A stretch of 64,000 bases of DNA, taken from Bin5 sp965204525 (GTDB taxonomy: Bacteria > Chloroflexota > Anaerolineae > Caldilineales > Caldilineaceae). The translations under genes and the position numbers were made by a program. Below, piece after piece: positions 1 through 9,590 of the stretch. Location: positions 5,084,001 through 5,148,000 of the forward strand of contig OZ241994.1 of the NCBI GenBank assembly GCA_965204525.1, read 5' to 3'. Position 1 is the first letter of the stretch; every line of letters begins with the position of its first letter. Below the pieces are notes generated by a model. That model was given only the letters and a program-made list of their open reading frames with translations. It was not told where the DNA came from and searched no databases.

Positions 1-2
1 AG

Positions 3-1058
3 GTTCGGCTGCCCCTCCTGGGGTCGATCCGCACAGATTATCTCATTACGCTAATCGTCACCGGTTTGCTGGCGCTCATCGGCTTCGGCTATATGGGTAT
101 CGAGGTCATCCAGACCCGCCGCCGGGCACTGGACGCCGTCGTCCGCTCCTTCAATCCCTTCATCAGCGGCGAGCCGGTGCGTCGGGAGGACATGTTCTTC
201 GGCAGAAGGGAGATGCTGCAGAAGATCGTGGATACATTGCACAACAACAGCATTATGATTCACGGCGAACGCCGGATCGGCAAGACGACGCTGCTCTATC
301 AGCTGAACAACCATCTCTGGGGCCTGGAGGATGAGGAATACTGGTTTGTGCCGCTGTATGTGGACCTCGAGGGCACTGAGGAGGATACATTCTTCCATTT
401 CCTGATGGAGGAGATCCTGCACACGGCTTCGACGCTGTCGGGGCTTACGCCGGAGACGAAAGATGCCCTCCAGGACCTTCTCTACTATCGCCCCGGCCAC
501 GAACAGTACACCGACAGAGAGTTCATCAGAGATCTGCGTGATGTGATCAAGGCATTGCAGCATTTTGGTGAAGAAAGTCATTCCGGCAAGCACCTGCGTC
601 TGATCCTTCTTATGGACGAAATGGACGTCTTCAACGCCTACGATCACCTGATGCAGCAGCGGCTGCGGCGCATCTTCATGCGCGACTTCGCGGCAACGCT
701 CGGAGCGGTTATCGCCGGCATCCGAATCAGCAAAGAATGGGGTCGAATCGAGAGCCCCTGGTACAATCTGTTTAATGAGATCGAACTGGAGCCCTTTACC
801 CGCGAGCAGGCGATGGAGCTGCTCACCGAGCCGGTACGAGGCTTTTACCGCTATGAACCGGGGGTCGTGGACTTCATTATCGAGAACTGTGCCGGGCGCC
901 CCTTTCGCATTCAACAGTATGGCCTTGAGGCGGTCGGGCGCATGCTCGCAGACGGGCGGCGCACGATTACGATGGCAGACGCCGTATTCGCCCATGGGCA
1001 TATTCAGCAGATGGGTGATACCATCAATATCGGACTGAATGAAAACATCGACACTTAG
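3..1058 (+). CDS. Membrane-anchored AAA ATPase, 5' end outside window
   Basis: P-loop ATPase of the AAA_16 / STAND-like class. The frame is open to the first bases of the window, so the gene begins upstream; a TTG at 66 is only an internal candidate. The visible N-terminus holds one hydrophobic segment (about bases 36-120), followed by a basic stretch and the ATPase domain. Counting from the TTG, Walker A is GERRIGKT at residues 67-74 and Walker B is LLMDE with D184/E185. A region of alpha-helical lid type follows (about residues 230-320), as in archaeal-type AAA ATPases. The next gene encodes a second, related ATPase 84 bp downstream, so the two probably act together. Substrate and role are unknown; signalling, DNA/protein remodelling or defence are all possible. 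The ATPase call is firm, the function is not. Confidence 0.75.
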   Translation, partial: VRLPLLGSIRTDYLITLIVTGLLALIGFGYMGIEVIQTRRRALDAVVRSFNPFISGEPVRREDMFFGRREMLQKIVDTLHNNSIMIHGERRIGKTTLLYQLNNHLWGLEDEEYWFVPLYVDLEGTEEDTFFHFLMEEILHTASTLSGLTPETKDALQDLLYYRPGHEQYTDREFIRDLRDVIKALQHFGEESHSGKHLRLILLMDEMDVFNAYDHLMQQRLRRIFMRDFAATLGAVIAGIRISKEWGRIESPWYNLFNEIELEPFTREQAMELLTEPVRGFYRYEPGVVDFIIENCAGRPFRIQQYGLEAVGRMLADGRRTITMADAVFAHGHIQQMGDTINIGLNENIDT

Positions 1059-1142
1059 TCTTCTTGTCCACTGAGCCAGACTAGAGCTTCCTCCGACACG
1101 AAACTGGCTGTCGAAGTCAAAAAGAGGAATGCCCGCAGCGTT

Positions 1143-2483
1143 ATGCGTAATCCTTACACCGTTGGCCGCTGGCTGCGCGGGCCCGACCACTACGGCCGGG
1201 AGCAGCTGCTTGAATACCTTATGAACGCCGAGGACCCCGCCATCTGGGTCGTTGGCACGCGTCGCATGGGCAAGACCTCGATGCTGCGGCAGCTGGAATG
1301 GCTGCTGACCGGGCAGGAAGGCGCAAGCGCAGTGCCTCTGTTTTGGGACCTGCAAGGAAGTGAAACCAAGGACGATTTCGACTACGAGCTGTTCCTTGCC
1401 GTCGAAGACGAGATGCCCAGGTTCCAGGCCTACGGGGTCGATGTAAGCGCTCTCTACAATCAGGATGCGATTCAAATCCTGCGCACTCTGCAACGTGCTC
1501 TGAGAGCCCATGGCAAGCATCTGCTCCTTCTCATCGACGAAGCCGAAGCCTGGATCAGTCTGGCCAGGAATGACTACCAGGCCCTGGCGCGGCTTCGCAA
1601 GGCCTTCCAGAACGGTGGAATGCGCACCATAATGACGTCGACCAAGTTGCTGATGCAACTGAACGACCTGACCCGAAACTGGCTCACAAGCCCGTTTCTC
1701 TTTGGTTTCACACTCGTAAACCTGTGGAACCTCGAACCCGAGGCAAGCGTTAGCCTGGTGTTGCAGGAACAGAGCAACACGCCCGTCAACGTCGAGCGGG
1801 AGCGCATCGACGAAATTCTGCGGCACTCGCACCGCCATCCCTACCTGGTGCAGACGCTCTGTTACCGCCTGTTCGAGGAAAAGCAAGGAAGAGGTTCTTT
1901 GCGGGAGATTCGCGAGGAGGACTTGCGGGCCGACCACCTGCTTGCCGGGTTTTTTGAGGTAGACTTCAAGTGTCTCGCCCCAACCGAAAGGCAGATACTG
2001 TTGACCGTTGCCCGCCAGGGCATCATCAGCGAAGAGGAGCTGGTGGCCAAGACCGACAACGAATCAATCGATCAGATCTCGATGTATGTGCATGGCATGA
2101 ACAATCTCGGTTACCTGCAGAGGGTCTACAGCCGGGCGGATGGTACGGCAGCGACCCCTTCCCACGATGAATTTCCGCGCTGGACAATCGGCAATGAGTT
2201 TCTGCGCCGCTGGATGCTGGAAAACTACCAGGAGCTGGCCCAGACCCTGTACTCCGACGTGAGCGATTACGGGGTCGAAACCCTGCTTGAGATGGGGCGT
2301 AAGGTGGAATTGGACTACCTGCAACATGAGGTCCCGGAACTGCAAGGGCGGCTGGAGTCGTTACTGGCAGCATACAGCGGACATGCTGATCAAACGCCGC
2401 CGGAAGAAGTTCTGCAGGAGATTCAGGAACTGCGCAGGGAGTTGGAGAAAGCCAGCGCTCAGCTACGTAATCTGGCCGAATAG
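1143..2483 (+). CDS. AAA ATPase with winged-helix and coiled-coil C-terminus
   Basis: A 446-residue cytosolic P-loop ATPase, related in plan to the preceding gene but without a membrane segment. Walker A is GTRRMGKT at residues 38-45 and Walker B is LLIDE with D132/E133. A region around residues 275-335 reads like a winged helix (a LAPTERQILL start followed by a recognition-helix-like stretch). The last 60 residues are charged and heptad-like, ending in an ELRRELEKA pattern, so a short coiled coil is likely. The ATG start fits the first conserved residues (YVGR/REQL-type box before Walker A). menG follows 10 bp after the stop, so it may be co-transcribed. I infer an ATP-dependent regulator or scaffold partner of the upstream ATPase; no specific role can be read. 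Confidence 0.75.
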   Translation: MRNPYTVGRWLRGPDHYGREQLLEYLMNAEDPAIWVVGTRRMGKTSMLRQLEWLLTGQEGASAVPLFWDLQGSETKDDFDYELFLAVEDEMPRFQAYGVDVSALYNQDAIQILRTLQRALRAHGKHLLLLIDEAEAWISLARNDYQALARLRKAFQNGGMRTIMTSTKLLMQLNDLTRNWLTSPFLFGFTLVNLWNLEPEASVSLVLQEQSNTPVNVERERIDEILRHSHRHPYLVQTLCYRLFEEKQGRGSLREIREEDLRADHLLAGFFEVDFKCLAPTERQILLTVARQGIISEEELVAKTDNESIDQISMYVHGMNNLGYLQRVYSRADGTAATPSHDEFPRWTIGNEFLRRWMLENYQELAQTLYSDVSDYGVETLLEMGRKVELDYLQHEVPELQGRLESLLAAYSGHADQTPPEEVLQEIQELRRELEKASAQLRNLAE

Positions 2484-2492
2484 CCGGGAAGA

Positions 2493-3269
2493 ATGAACTC
2501 GTCCACGCCTCCCCCCACAGCCGAAAAGGCCGCGTACGTCAACCAGATGTTCGCTGGGATCGCGCATCGCTACGATCTGCTGAACCGGCTCATGACCGGT
2601 GGGCAGGACGTGAACTGGCGCCGCGAAGTCGTCGCGCTGTGCCGGCTGCCGGCCTCCGGCCGTCTTCTCGACGTGGGCACCGGCACCGGCGATATCGCTT
2701 ACGAAGCCAAACGCACGCATCGCGACGCAGAGGTGGTAGGCTGTGATTTCACATTCGAGATGATGGAAGTGGGACGCCGGAAGAGAGCCATTCGCTCTCC
2801 CCGCTTTCCCGGCGGGGGGAGGACGGGTCGCGTCGAATTCGTTCAGGGTGACGGCCTGCATCTGCCCTTTACCGACGGCTACTTTGACGCAGTTACGAGC
2901 GGCTTCCTTCTGCGCAATGTGACCGACGTTGACACCTGTCTGGCTGAACAGCGGCGGGTGACCAAACCGGGGGGACGCATCGTCTGCCTGGAAACATCAC
3001 CGCCCCCGCCCACGATGCTGGAACCGCTGCTGCGTTTCTATATGCTCAGGGTCATCCCTGTATTTGGCCAGCTGTTCTCGACCGGGATCGGGACAGATGG
3101 AAAAGTTTTCCGCCCGCGAGACTCGGCCTATAGGTATCTGCCGCAAAGCACGGTGGCCTTCCTGCAGCCGGAAGAGATGGCGCGGCAGTTCGAACGGGCA
3201 GGATTTCGGCACGTTTCCTACGTGCGAAAGATGATGGGAACGGTCGCCATTCACGTGGGCACAGCATGA
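2493..3269 (+). CDS. menG: Demethylmenaquinone methyltransferase
   Basis: SAM-dependent C-methyltransferase of the UbiE/MenG family, 258 residues, expected to make menaquinone from demethylmenaquinone. The SAM-binding motif I is LLDVGTGTGD (about residues 54-63). The family C-terminal signature FRPRDSAYRYLPQS is followed by a PEEMA...AGF element typical of UbiE. No ubiquinone genes are seen, so the menaquinone role is preferred. The ATG sits 10 bp after the upstream ATPase stop with a GGAAG-like ribosome site. Oddity: between motif I and the VEFVQGD segment there is a short extra loop encoded by a GC-rich hairpin (2796-2822), with an arginine/proline/glycine-rich stretch not usual in the family. 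A UbiA-like prenyltransferase lies at 18020-19051, possibly in the same quinone pathway. Confidence 0.88.
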   Translation: MNSSTPPPTAEKAAYVNQMFAGIAHRYDLLNRLMTGGQDVNWRREVVALCRLPASGRLLDVGTGTGDIAYEAKRTHRDAEVVGCDFTFEMMEVGRRKRAIRSPRFPGGGRTGRVEFVQGDGLHLPFTDGYFDAVTSGFLLRNVTDVDTCLAEQRRVTKPGGRIVCLETSPPPPTMLEPLLRFYMLRVIPVFGQLFSTGIGTDGKVFRPRDSAYRYLPQSTVAFLQPEEMARQFERAGFRHVSYVRKMMGTVAIHVGTA

Positions 3270-3315
3270 GCGCCGTGCGCCCCCCAGCTTCTGCCGCTTC
3301 TGGAAGGAACAGACC

Positions 3316-4053
3316 GTGACCGACCAGCCAGACCGCGCAGCTCTGCGCGGCAATCCTTCACTCGTCTGGCGCGCCGGCCAGGCACGGCGCCTGCAGATGA
3401 TCCTTGACGCGGCGCCGCAGCCGCTGCAACGCGCGCTGGTTGACGGATGCGGCGTGGGCGTCTACTTGCGGGCGCTGCAGCAGTCTGTTCCTGAAGTTCA
3501 CGGGATGGACATCGAGGGTGAGCATCTGCAGGCGGCCGCTGGAAACGCGCCGGGCGCACCTCTGAACCTGAGCCAGTGTGAGCGGCTCCCCTATCCCGAA
3601 GGGACTTTCGATCTGGTCCTGTCTCACGAGGTCCTGGAGCATGTACAGGATGACCGTCTGGCCGCGGCCGAAATCGTACGCGTCCTGCGGGTCGGGGGCC
3701 GCGCAGCCATTTTCGTCCCCAACCGCCTCTTTCCTTTTGAGACCCACGGTCACTACTGGCAGGGCGTTTACCATTTCGGCAATACGCCGTTGATCAACTA
3801 TCTGCCGGACGCTTTGCGCAGCCAACTTGCCCCTCACGTGCGAGCCTATACCCACTGCGGCCTCCTGGACCTGTTCATAGGAGAGCCTGTCCTCGTCCGG
3901 AGGCACACGCAGATCTTCCCCGGCTACGACGGCATCAACGCCCGGCGCCCGGCCATCGGGCGGCTCCTGCGAGCGTTCACTTACGCTCTGGAGCAGACGC
4001 CTCTCACGACCTTTGGCATCAGTCACTTTCTTGTGCTCGAAAAGGTCGAATAG
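3316..4053 (+). CDS. Class I SAM-dependent methyltransferase
   Basis: A 245-residue Methyltransf_11-type enzyme. Motif I is VDGCGVGVYL near residue 43, followed by an acidic strand end (MDIEGEHL) and a motif IV/V region with LSHEVLEHV. The C-terminal half contains aromatic-rich segments (HGHYWQGVYHF) seen in methyltransferases acting on lipids, quinones or sugars. The GTG start at 3316 has an AAGGA site 7 bp upstream. It lies 46 bp after menG in the same direction and may share its transcript. The substrate cannot be assigned from sequence. Confidence 0.75.
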   Translation: MTDQPDRAALRGNPSLVWRAGQARRLQMILDAAPQPLQRALVDGCGVGVYLRALQQSVPEVHGMDIEGEHLQAAAGNAPGAPLNLSQCERLPYPEGTFDLVLSHEVLEHVQDDRLAAAEIVRVLRVGGRAAIFVPNRLFPFETHGHYWQGVYHFGNTPLINYLPDALRSQLAPHVRAYTHCGLLDLFIGEPVLVRRHTQIFPGYDGINARRPAIGRLLRAFTYALEQTPLTTFGISHFLVLEKVE

Positions 4054-4350
4054 CCAGCCCCGCCCCGCAATGACGCCCCGGTACGAGCAGAGGGACCTGC
4101 TGATTCACCCCAACGATGCCGCGACTCCCGCAGAATACAGAAGAGTTCATCGGCCTCTTCTCACCAGACCGATGCATCTCAGGCGGATTTGGGTCGGTAT
4201 TGGGCAGATGCTAGAATGCTGGCAAAGTCAGACCGCAGAAAAGCGGTCTGCGACATGGTTGGAAAGGACCCGGACGAAGAGAATGCAGGACAGGGTTGAT
4301 TGCAAAGAAGATAAGCGCAGTGTCTCGGCAGATGGGAAAGGTCGACTGGT
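4054..4350 (+). promoter_or_regulatory. Intergenic region with promoter for the penicillin-binding protein
   Basis: This 297 bp gap holds no convincing gene. A sigma70-like promoter is visible: TTGGGT at 4189-4194, a 17 bp spacer and TAGAAT at 4212-4217, giving a predicted start near 4224. Directly after it lies a perfect 8 bp hairpin (CAGACCGC/GCGGTCTG, 4229-4250) with a 6-nt loop and no T-tract, so it is more likely a 5' stabilising or regulatory hairpin than a terminator. The start codon lies about 125 nt downstream. Confidence 0.5.
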
Positions 4351-7300
4351 GTGGCGGAGATAAATCGCGGCCCTGGACCACGATCTGGCGCAGTAGGGCC
4401 CAGCAGATCCGCCCGTATCCTGGCGCACCGACGGCGGCGTTACCGGGCCAAGGCCAACCGCGCCCGCCCGTGGCTGTGGCTGTTCCAGGGGACGGCAGCT
4501 CTGCTTCTCGCGGTCCTCCTGACCGTAGGGGGCGCGGTCGGTGTGGCAGTTGCCAGCGTTTTCGGCATCTATACCTTCTATGCCGCGCAGCTGCCCGACG
4601 CCGGCATCATCGAACGCCAGCAGGAAAAGTTTGAGACCATCCGCTTCTACGACCGCACTGGCAAGCACCTCCTCTACGAAAGCGTAGACCCCCGCCCCTT
4701 CCGCGGCGACCGCACCTACATGGCTCTGCGGGAGATGTCGCCCGCAGTCATTCAGGCCGCGGTCGCGCTTGAAGACCACAATTACTGGGACAATCCGGGC
4801 ATAAACGTGCGCGGCCTGATGCGTGCCTTTGTCTCCAACCTGCAAGGCGGCAGCGTGCAGGGCGGCTCGTCGATCACCCAGCAGTTGATCAAGAATGTGG
4901 TGATTCCGGTGGAGGAACGGACGCAGCAGTCCTACGCCCGCAAGCTCAAGGAAGTCATTCTGGCGATGGAGGTGACGCGCCGCTATGACAAGGGCAAGAT
5001 CCTGGAGTGGTATCTCAACTACAATTTCTACGGCAATCTGGCCTATGGAATCGAGGCGGCCAGTCAGGTCTACTTTGGCAAGAGCGTCTCCCATCTCAGC
5101 GTGGCGGAAGCAGCCATGCTGGCGCCGATTCCCCAGTTTCCGGCGCTCAATCCCATCGACAATCCAGAGGACGCCAAGACCCGGCAGGGTGTGACGCTCC
5201 AGGTCATGGTGGATGCCGGGTATCTCACCCAGGCCGAGGCCGACGCCGCTTTTGCCCAGGAGCTGGATCTGCGGGCCTCGGTTGCAGAGCGTTTTGATAT
5301 CATTACAGCCCCCCATTTCGCTCTGTATGCGCTCGAACGTATCAAAAACGAATTCAACACGGCCGACGACCCCTATCGCATCTGGAAAGAGGGGCTAACC
5401 GTCTACACGACACTGGACGTCGACCTGCAGAAATACGCCGAACAGGTGGCCCGCGACCATATCACCAGGCTGAATGAACAGGGCAGGAACGTCAACAACG
5501 CCTCTGTCGTCGTAATCAAACCGGAATCCGGCGAGATCCTGGCGATGGTCGGTTCGCTGGACTACAACAACGAGGAGATCGACGGACAGGTCAACGTCGC
5601 GATTTCAGAACGGCAGCCCGGATCCAGTTTCAAGCCCTATGTCTATCTGACCGGCCTGCTGCAGGGTATGAATGCCGCCTCGATGATCCTGGACGTTCGT
5701 ACCGCATTTCAGCAGAACGACGGCTCCGTGTACGTCCCCGAAAACTATGACCGTCTCTACCACGGTCCCGTCGGCCTGCGCGACGCCCTCGCCCAGTCGC
5801 TCAACATCCCCGCCATTCGCGTCATGGACCAGGTCGGCGTCGCCAACGCACTGCGGACGGCCCATCAAATGGGCATCAACGGCCTCGACCGCGGTCTCAA
5901 CTACTACGGACTCAATCTGGTGCTGGGTGGCGGCGAGGTCACGCTTCTGGACCACACATACGCGTACAGCGTGCTGGCCAATGGCGGTGTCATGGCCGGC
6001 AAGCCGGTCCCCCCGGAGTCCAGACGCAGCGGGTTTCGCAACCTGGACCCCGTTGCGATTTTACAGGTCCACAACACCGAAGGAGATGTGCTGAGCAGAT
6101 ATGACAACCCGGACCAGGAGCGCATCATCAGCGCCGACGCGCAGTTTATTCTCGCCGACATAATGAGCGACAATGTGGCCCGCTCACCGATGTTCGGCAT
6201 CAATAACAGCCTCGTGCTGGCGGACCGCAGGGTCAGCGCCAAGACCGGTACGACCGACAGCTGGAAGGATGCCTGGACAGTCGGGTTTACCCCCCAGTTG
6301 ACCGTCGGCGTCTGGATTGGCAACACTGACAACGAGTCGATGAACAACGTTACCGGCGCATCGGGCGCAGCGCCTATCTGGAAGAGTGTGATGGATCGTT
6401 ACCATGAAGGGCTGCCCTACCGCTGGTATGAACGCCCCCGCAATGTCATCGCCGAGACGGTTTGTCAACCGAGCGGTCTGCAGCCTTCGCCGGACTGCCA
6501 GCGCCAGAGGGTAGAGCTGTTCATTGCGGGCACCGAGCCGAAAGTCGTCGATAACCTGTGGCAGCCCTTCGATATCGACAAGCGCAATGGACTTCTCGCC
6601 AGGGCCTCCACGCCGGCAGAGGAGCGGGAGACTAAGGTCTATCTCATCCTGCCGCCTGAAGCAGAAGATTGGGTGAGCGGCAGCGGTATTGAACAGCCGC
6701 CCCAGGGCCAGAGTCCTGAGGATTTCATCGACTTTGATCCGAATGTCGCCATCACTTTCCCTCCGCCCGGCGGCTACATCGGCGGCCAGGTCGAGATCCT
6801 CGGCAATGCCCGCGGGGGCAATTTCGCCAACTATCGCCTCGAATACGGAAGCGGCCTTGAGCCTACGCAGTGGACGCAGATCGGCCCGGAACACGGCCAG
6901 CAGCACGAAAACGGCCGGTTGGAGGTGTTCAACACTGAGGGACTTGAAGAGGGACAGTATACGCTGCGGCTGACGGTCCGCTATCATGACGGCAACGTGC
7001 GCATCTGGGACGCTCCCATCACCATCGACAATACGCCGCCGACCGTAGAGATCAGCGATCCGGAGTCGGACGCCCTCTATGTGATGAACGAGGATGAGCA
7101 GATCAACATCAACGCGCTCGTCAACGACGAATGGGCAATGGACCGTGTCGAATTTGCGATCGACGGGACCTGGTTCATTACCCGAACTGTTGCCCCCTAC
7201 AACGAGCGCTGGCCTCTTGAGCTTCGCTATGAGACCGTCGAATCGCCCGAAACCCGAAACTGGCCCGCTTTTCAGTCGGATGATGAAGACATTCGGCCCG

Positions 7301-7464
7301 GCCGAATCCGTGAATTTGAGGATGGATTCGCGGCGATCTACTCAGGCAGCGGCATCTATCTGGAGCGTCATCTCATCAAAGTACGCGCCTTTGACCGCGC
7401 CGGCAATGAGACGGAAAGCGATGAAGTGCAGATATACGTCCGGCAGCCGCTGCCCGACCGGTGA
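4351..7464 (+). CDS. Class A penicillin-binding protein (PBP1a-type), with Ig-like tail
   Basis: Bifunctional peptidoglycan synthase of 1037 residues: GT51 glycosyltransferase plus penicillin-binding transpeptidase. A basic cytosolic N-terminus leads into one membrane helix (about residues 45-75). The GT51 catalytic glutamate is E141 in ALEDHNYW, with the GGSSITQQL box following. The transpeptidase has SSFK with S425/K428, SLN near 483 and KTGT at 631. The region beyond residue about 790 is a long extracytoplasmic extension containing at least one Ig/Big-like domain (VTVR-type strands, a TIDNTPPTVEI boundary), longer than in enterobacterial PBP1a. The GTG start at 4351 follows a purine-rich GGGAAAGG site. 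SurE follows 51 bp downstream. The tail probably binds or spaces the enzyme in the wall. Confidence 0.93.
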   Translation: MAEINRGPGPRSGAVGPSRSARILAHRRRRYRAKANRARPWLWLFQGTAALLLAVLLTVGGAVGVAVASVFGIYTFYAAQLPDAGIIERQQEKFETIRFYDRTGKHLLYESVDPRPFRGDRTYMALREMSPAVIQAAVALEDHNYWDNPGINVRGLMRAFVSNLQGGSVQGGSSITQQLIKNVVIPVEERTQQSYARKLKEVILAMEVTRRYDKGKILEWYLNYNFYGNLAYGIEAASQVYFGKSVSHLSVAEAAMLAPIPQFPALNPIDNPEDAKTRQGVTLQVMVDAGYLTQAEADAAFAQELDLRASVAERFDIITAPHFALYALERIKNEFNTADDPYRIWKEGLTVYTTLDVDLQKYAEQVARDHITRLNEQGRNVNNASVVVIKPESGEILAMVGSLDYNNEEIDGQVNVAISERQPGSSFKPYVYLTGLLQGMNAASMILDVRTAFQQNDGSVYVPENYDRLYHGPVGLRDALAQSLNIPAIRVMDQVGVANALRTAHQMGINGLDRGLNYYGLNLVLGGGEVTLLDHTYAYSVLANGGVMAGKPVPPESRRSGFRNLDPVAILQVHNTEGDVLSRYDNPDQERIISADAQFILADIMSDNVARSPMFGINNSLVLADRRVSAKTGTTDSWKDAWTVGFTPQLTVGVWIGNTDNESMNNVTGASGAAPIWKSVMDRYHEGLPYRWYERPRNVIAETVCQPSGLQPSPDCQRQRVELFIAGTEPKVVDNLWQPFDIDKRNGLLARASTPAEERETKVYLILPPEAEDWVSGSGIEQPPQGQSPEDFIDFDPNVAITFPPPGGYIGGQVEILGNARGGNFANYRLEYGSGLEPTQWTQIGPEHGQQHENGRLEVFNTEGLEEGQYTLRLTVRYHDGNVRIWDAPITIDNTPPTVEISDPESDALYVMNEDEQININALVNDEWAMDRVEFAIDGTWFITRTVAPYNERWPLELRYETVESPETRNWPAFQSDDEDIRPGRIREFEDGFAAIYSGSGIYLERHLIKVRAFDRAGNETESDEVQIYVRQPLPDR

Positions 7465-7515
7465 CCGGTGCGTCAGCCGGTTGCTCGCAGTCGAAGATTG
7501 CAAGTAAGGTTAGCT

Positions 7516-8346
7516 ATGCCGAACATTCTTGTTACGAATGACGATGGCGTTCACGCAGACAGCATACGTGTGCTGGCCGCGGCGCTCGATGACTTGGGCA
7601 GTGTCACCGTCGTTGCTCCGGAGAGGAACTGGAGCGCCTCCGGGCACCCTAAGACGCTGCACAAGCCATTGCGATTGGCGCCGATCAGCTGGCCCGACGG
7701 GCGGCGCGTCTACGCCTGCAGCGGCGCACCTTCCGACTGCGTAGCCCTGGCCATTCTCGGCGCGCCGTACACGCCGAACAATTCATCGCCGCATCTGGCC
7801 GCAGGTGAACCGAGAGACGCTTACGACCTGGTGGTCAGCGGTGTAAACGACAACTTCAATCTCGGTTGCGATGTTCTCTATAGCGGCACCGTGGCGGCGG
7901 CGATGGAGTCCCTGGTGATGGGTGTACCGTCCCTGGCGCTCAGCACCGGATCCGTAGAAGGCTTCGACATTGCCGATTCCGATGCCTGGCAAAACGCCGC
8001 CAGGTACGCCCGCACGCTGGCGGCCGCCGCGCTCAACCGGCCGCTACCTCCGCAGACCATGCTGAACGTCAACGTGCCGCGGCGTCCGGCAGACCGGATC
8101 CACGGCCTGCGCTACACATTCCTGGGCCGGCGCATCTACGGGGATGTGCTGGTCGCCCGCGACGATCCGTGGGGCAAGCCGTACTACTGGATTGGCGGCG
8201 AAGTCCCAACCGGAATCGCCGACGCCGGCAGTGACTTTGGCGCAATCGAAAGCGGATACGTCAGCGTTTCACCACTGGGCATCGACCTGACCAGACATGA
8301 AGTCCTGGCCGATCTGGCTGCAGACGCCTGGGCTCTACCCCACTGA
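7516..8346 (+). CDS. surE: 5'/3'-nucleotidase SurE
   Basis: Metal-dependent nucleoside monophosphatase, 276 residues. The N-terminal NILVTNDDG holds the two metal-binding aspartates (D8, D9), WSASGH supplies the conserved serine, and VVSGVNDNFN with YSGTVAAAMES forms the rest of the active site. The ATG at 7516 has an AAGTAAGG ribosome site, and the reading frame upstream of it is not conserved. Relative to typical SurE there is an extra hydrophilic loop of about 20 residues just before VVSGVN (Asn/Ser/Pro-rich). It sits 51 bp after the penicillin-binding protein and may be co-transcribed. Confidence 0.93.
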   Translation: MPNILVTNDDGVHADSIRVLAAALDDLGSVTVVAPERNWSASGHPKTLHKPLRLAPISWPDGRRVYACSGAPSDCVALAILGAPYTPNNSSPHLAAGEPRDAYDLVVSGVNDNFNLGCDVLYSGTVAAAMESLVMGVPSLALSTGSVEGFDIADSDAWQNAARYARTLAAAALNRPLPPQTMLNVNVPRRPADRIHGLRYTFLGRRIYGDVLVARDDPWGKPYYWIGGEVPTGIADAGSDFGAIESGYVSVSPLGIDLTRHEVLADLAADAWALPH

Positions 8347-8547
8347 ACGCGGCCAGGACCCCGCAGAGGAGGCCTTTTGACAGCTTCAGGTGCGCGCGTA
8401 ATCAGCGGGAAAGGTCTGCGGGGGGCGGGGTAGGGATACTTCTCTGGTTTGCGGCAGCACTATTTGGACTGACACTGCTGCCGGGTACGGAGAGCCAGTA
8501 ACGCAGAGACTGCTGTCAGTCTTGGGCGCGACGCAGGGGTTATCGAT

Positions 8548-9447
8548 TTGTCACGGATGGTCTACGCACCTCCTTCAGATGGGTCTCGGTGGCAGGGCTT
8601 GGCTGCGCTCTGCTGGTTAGTCCTGACCGATGCAATCATCATGGCCTGGTTGGCGCTGAAGCCGGTTGGCTGGAGCAGCTTCCTGCTCCTCCTGGTCTTT
8701 TTTGCCACGCTGCCCGTCCTTGTCCATCTGGCGGTGCGCACATGGGGGGCGTTCAATCTTGAGTACTGGCTCGACCGCAATGCCTTGCGAGTCCGCTGGG
8801 CCGGTATACGCCAGGTGATTCCGCTTCACAGCATACGCCGCATCGTCGAAGGCGTTGACGAGATCTCCTCGCGACCCTCATTGCTGGACTGGCCTTCACC
8901 CTTTGTTCGCATCGTAGAAGGAGGGCAGGGGCGGCGTCTGGTGCGCCTGGCCAGCGTTCCTCTCGACCAATGTCTGCTCATCGAAACCGACAGCGGCATT
9001 TTTGCCATATCCCCAGAGGACCCGGTCGTCTTTCTTGAAGAGTTGCAAGCTCTCAATCGCCTTGGTCAAGCGCGCACGCTGCCTCTGGTGCGCGAGCAGC
9101 CTACCAACTACTATGCCCTGGCGACCGAATCCGCGGCGGGCCGCTGGTTGCTTCTGGCTGGGCTGATCGGCTGCCTCGCCCTCTTCGGCTATCTCATGAT
9201 CCTCTTCCCGGATTTGCCGGAAGCGCTCGTTTTTCATTACAATCGACAAGGTGTGCCGGACAGCGTCAGGCCCAAGAACGCACTCTTTCTGCTTCCTGTC
9301 ATCGGCCTCCTGACATACTTGACCAATACGATGGCCGGCCTGTGGATGAGACTGCAAGGTCAGCTTTCCGGCGCCTACCTGTTCTGGACCGGTTCGCTTC
9401 TTGTGCAAGCCCTATCGCTTCTGGCGCTCCTGAGTCTGACCATTTGA
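8548..9447 (+). CDS. Membrane protein with bacterial PH-like domain
   Basis: A 299-residue integral membrane protein. Two hydrophobic helices come first (about residues 15-60), then a PH-like beta domain (about 70-165, beginning with a YWLDRNALRVRW strand pair), then three C-terminal helices. Between the helices is FHYNRQGVPDSV, resembling the HxNxxGxPD box of DUF1648-type proteins. The TTG start at 8548 is weakly supported; an in-frame ATG lies three codons later. The roughly 200 bp upstream contain no clear promoter or terminator. Role unknown; membrane-stress or transport accessory functions are possible. Confidence 0.6.
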   Translation: MSRMVYAPPSDGSRWQGLAALCWLVLTDAIIMAWLALKPVGWSSFLLLLVFFATLPVLVHLAVRTWGAFNLEYWLDRNALRVRWAGIRQVIPLHSIRRIVEGVDEISSRPSLLDWPSPFVRIVEGGQGRRLVRLASVPLDQCLLIETDSGIFAISPEDPVVFLEELQALNRLGQARTLPLVREQPTNYYALATESAAGRWLLLAGLIGCLALFGYLMILFPDLPEALVFHYNRQGVPDSVRPKNALFLLPVIGLLTYLTNTMAGLWMRLQGQLSGAYLFWTGSLLVQALSLLALLSLTI

Positions 9448-9590
9448 ACCGAGTTGGTATCCTGTGCTCGGAGAAGATACGGTAGTTCAATTGCAAACAG
9501 GATTTCCTGAATCGCTCGACGCGTCAATCGGAAACTTCGCTCCACAGCCCAACGGTTTTCGCTGCGACCCAGTCGGCCGAGGAGTTCTTT

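Noticed and set aside
51..1937. Antisense 628-codon frame on the minus strand
   Set aside because: It lies opposite two clear AAA ATPases, spans their gap, and has no family motif or ribosome site. Long antisense frames are expected in GC-rich coding sequence.
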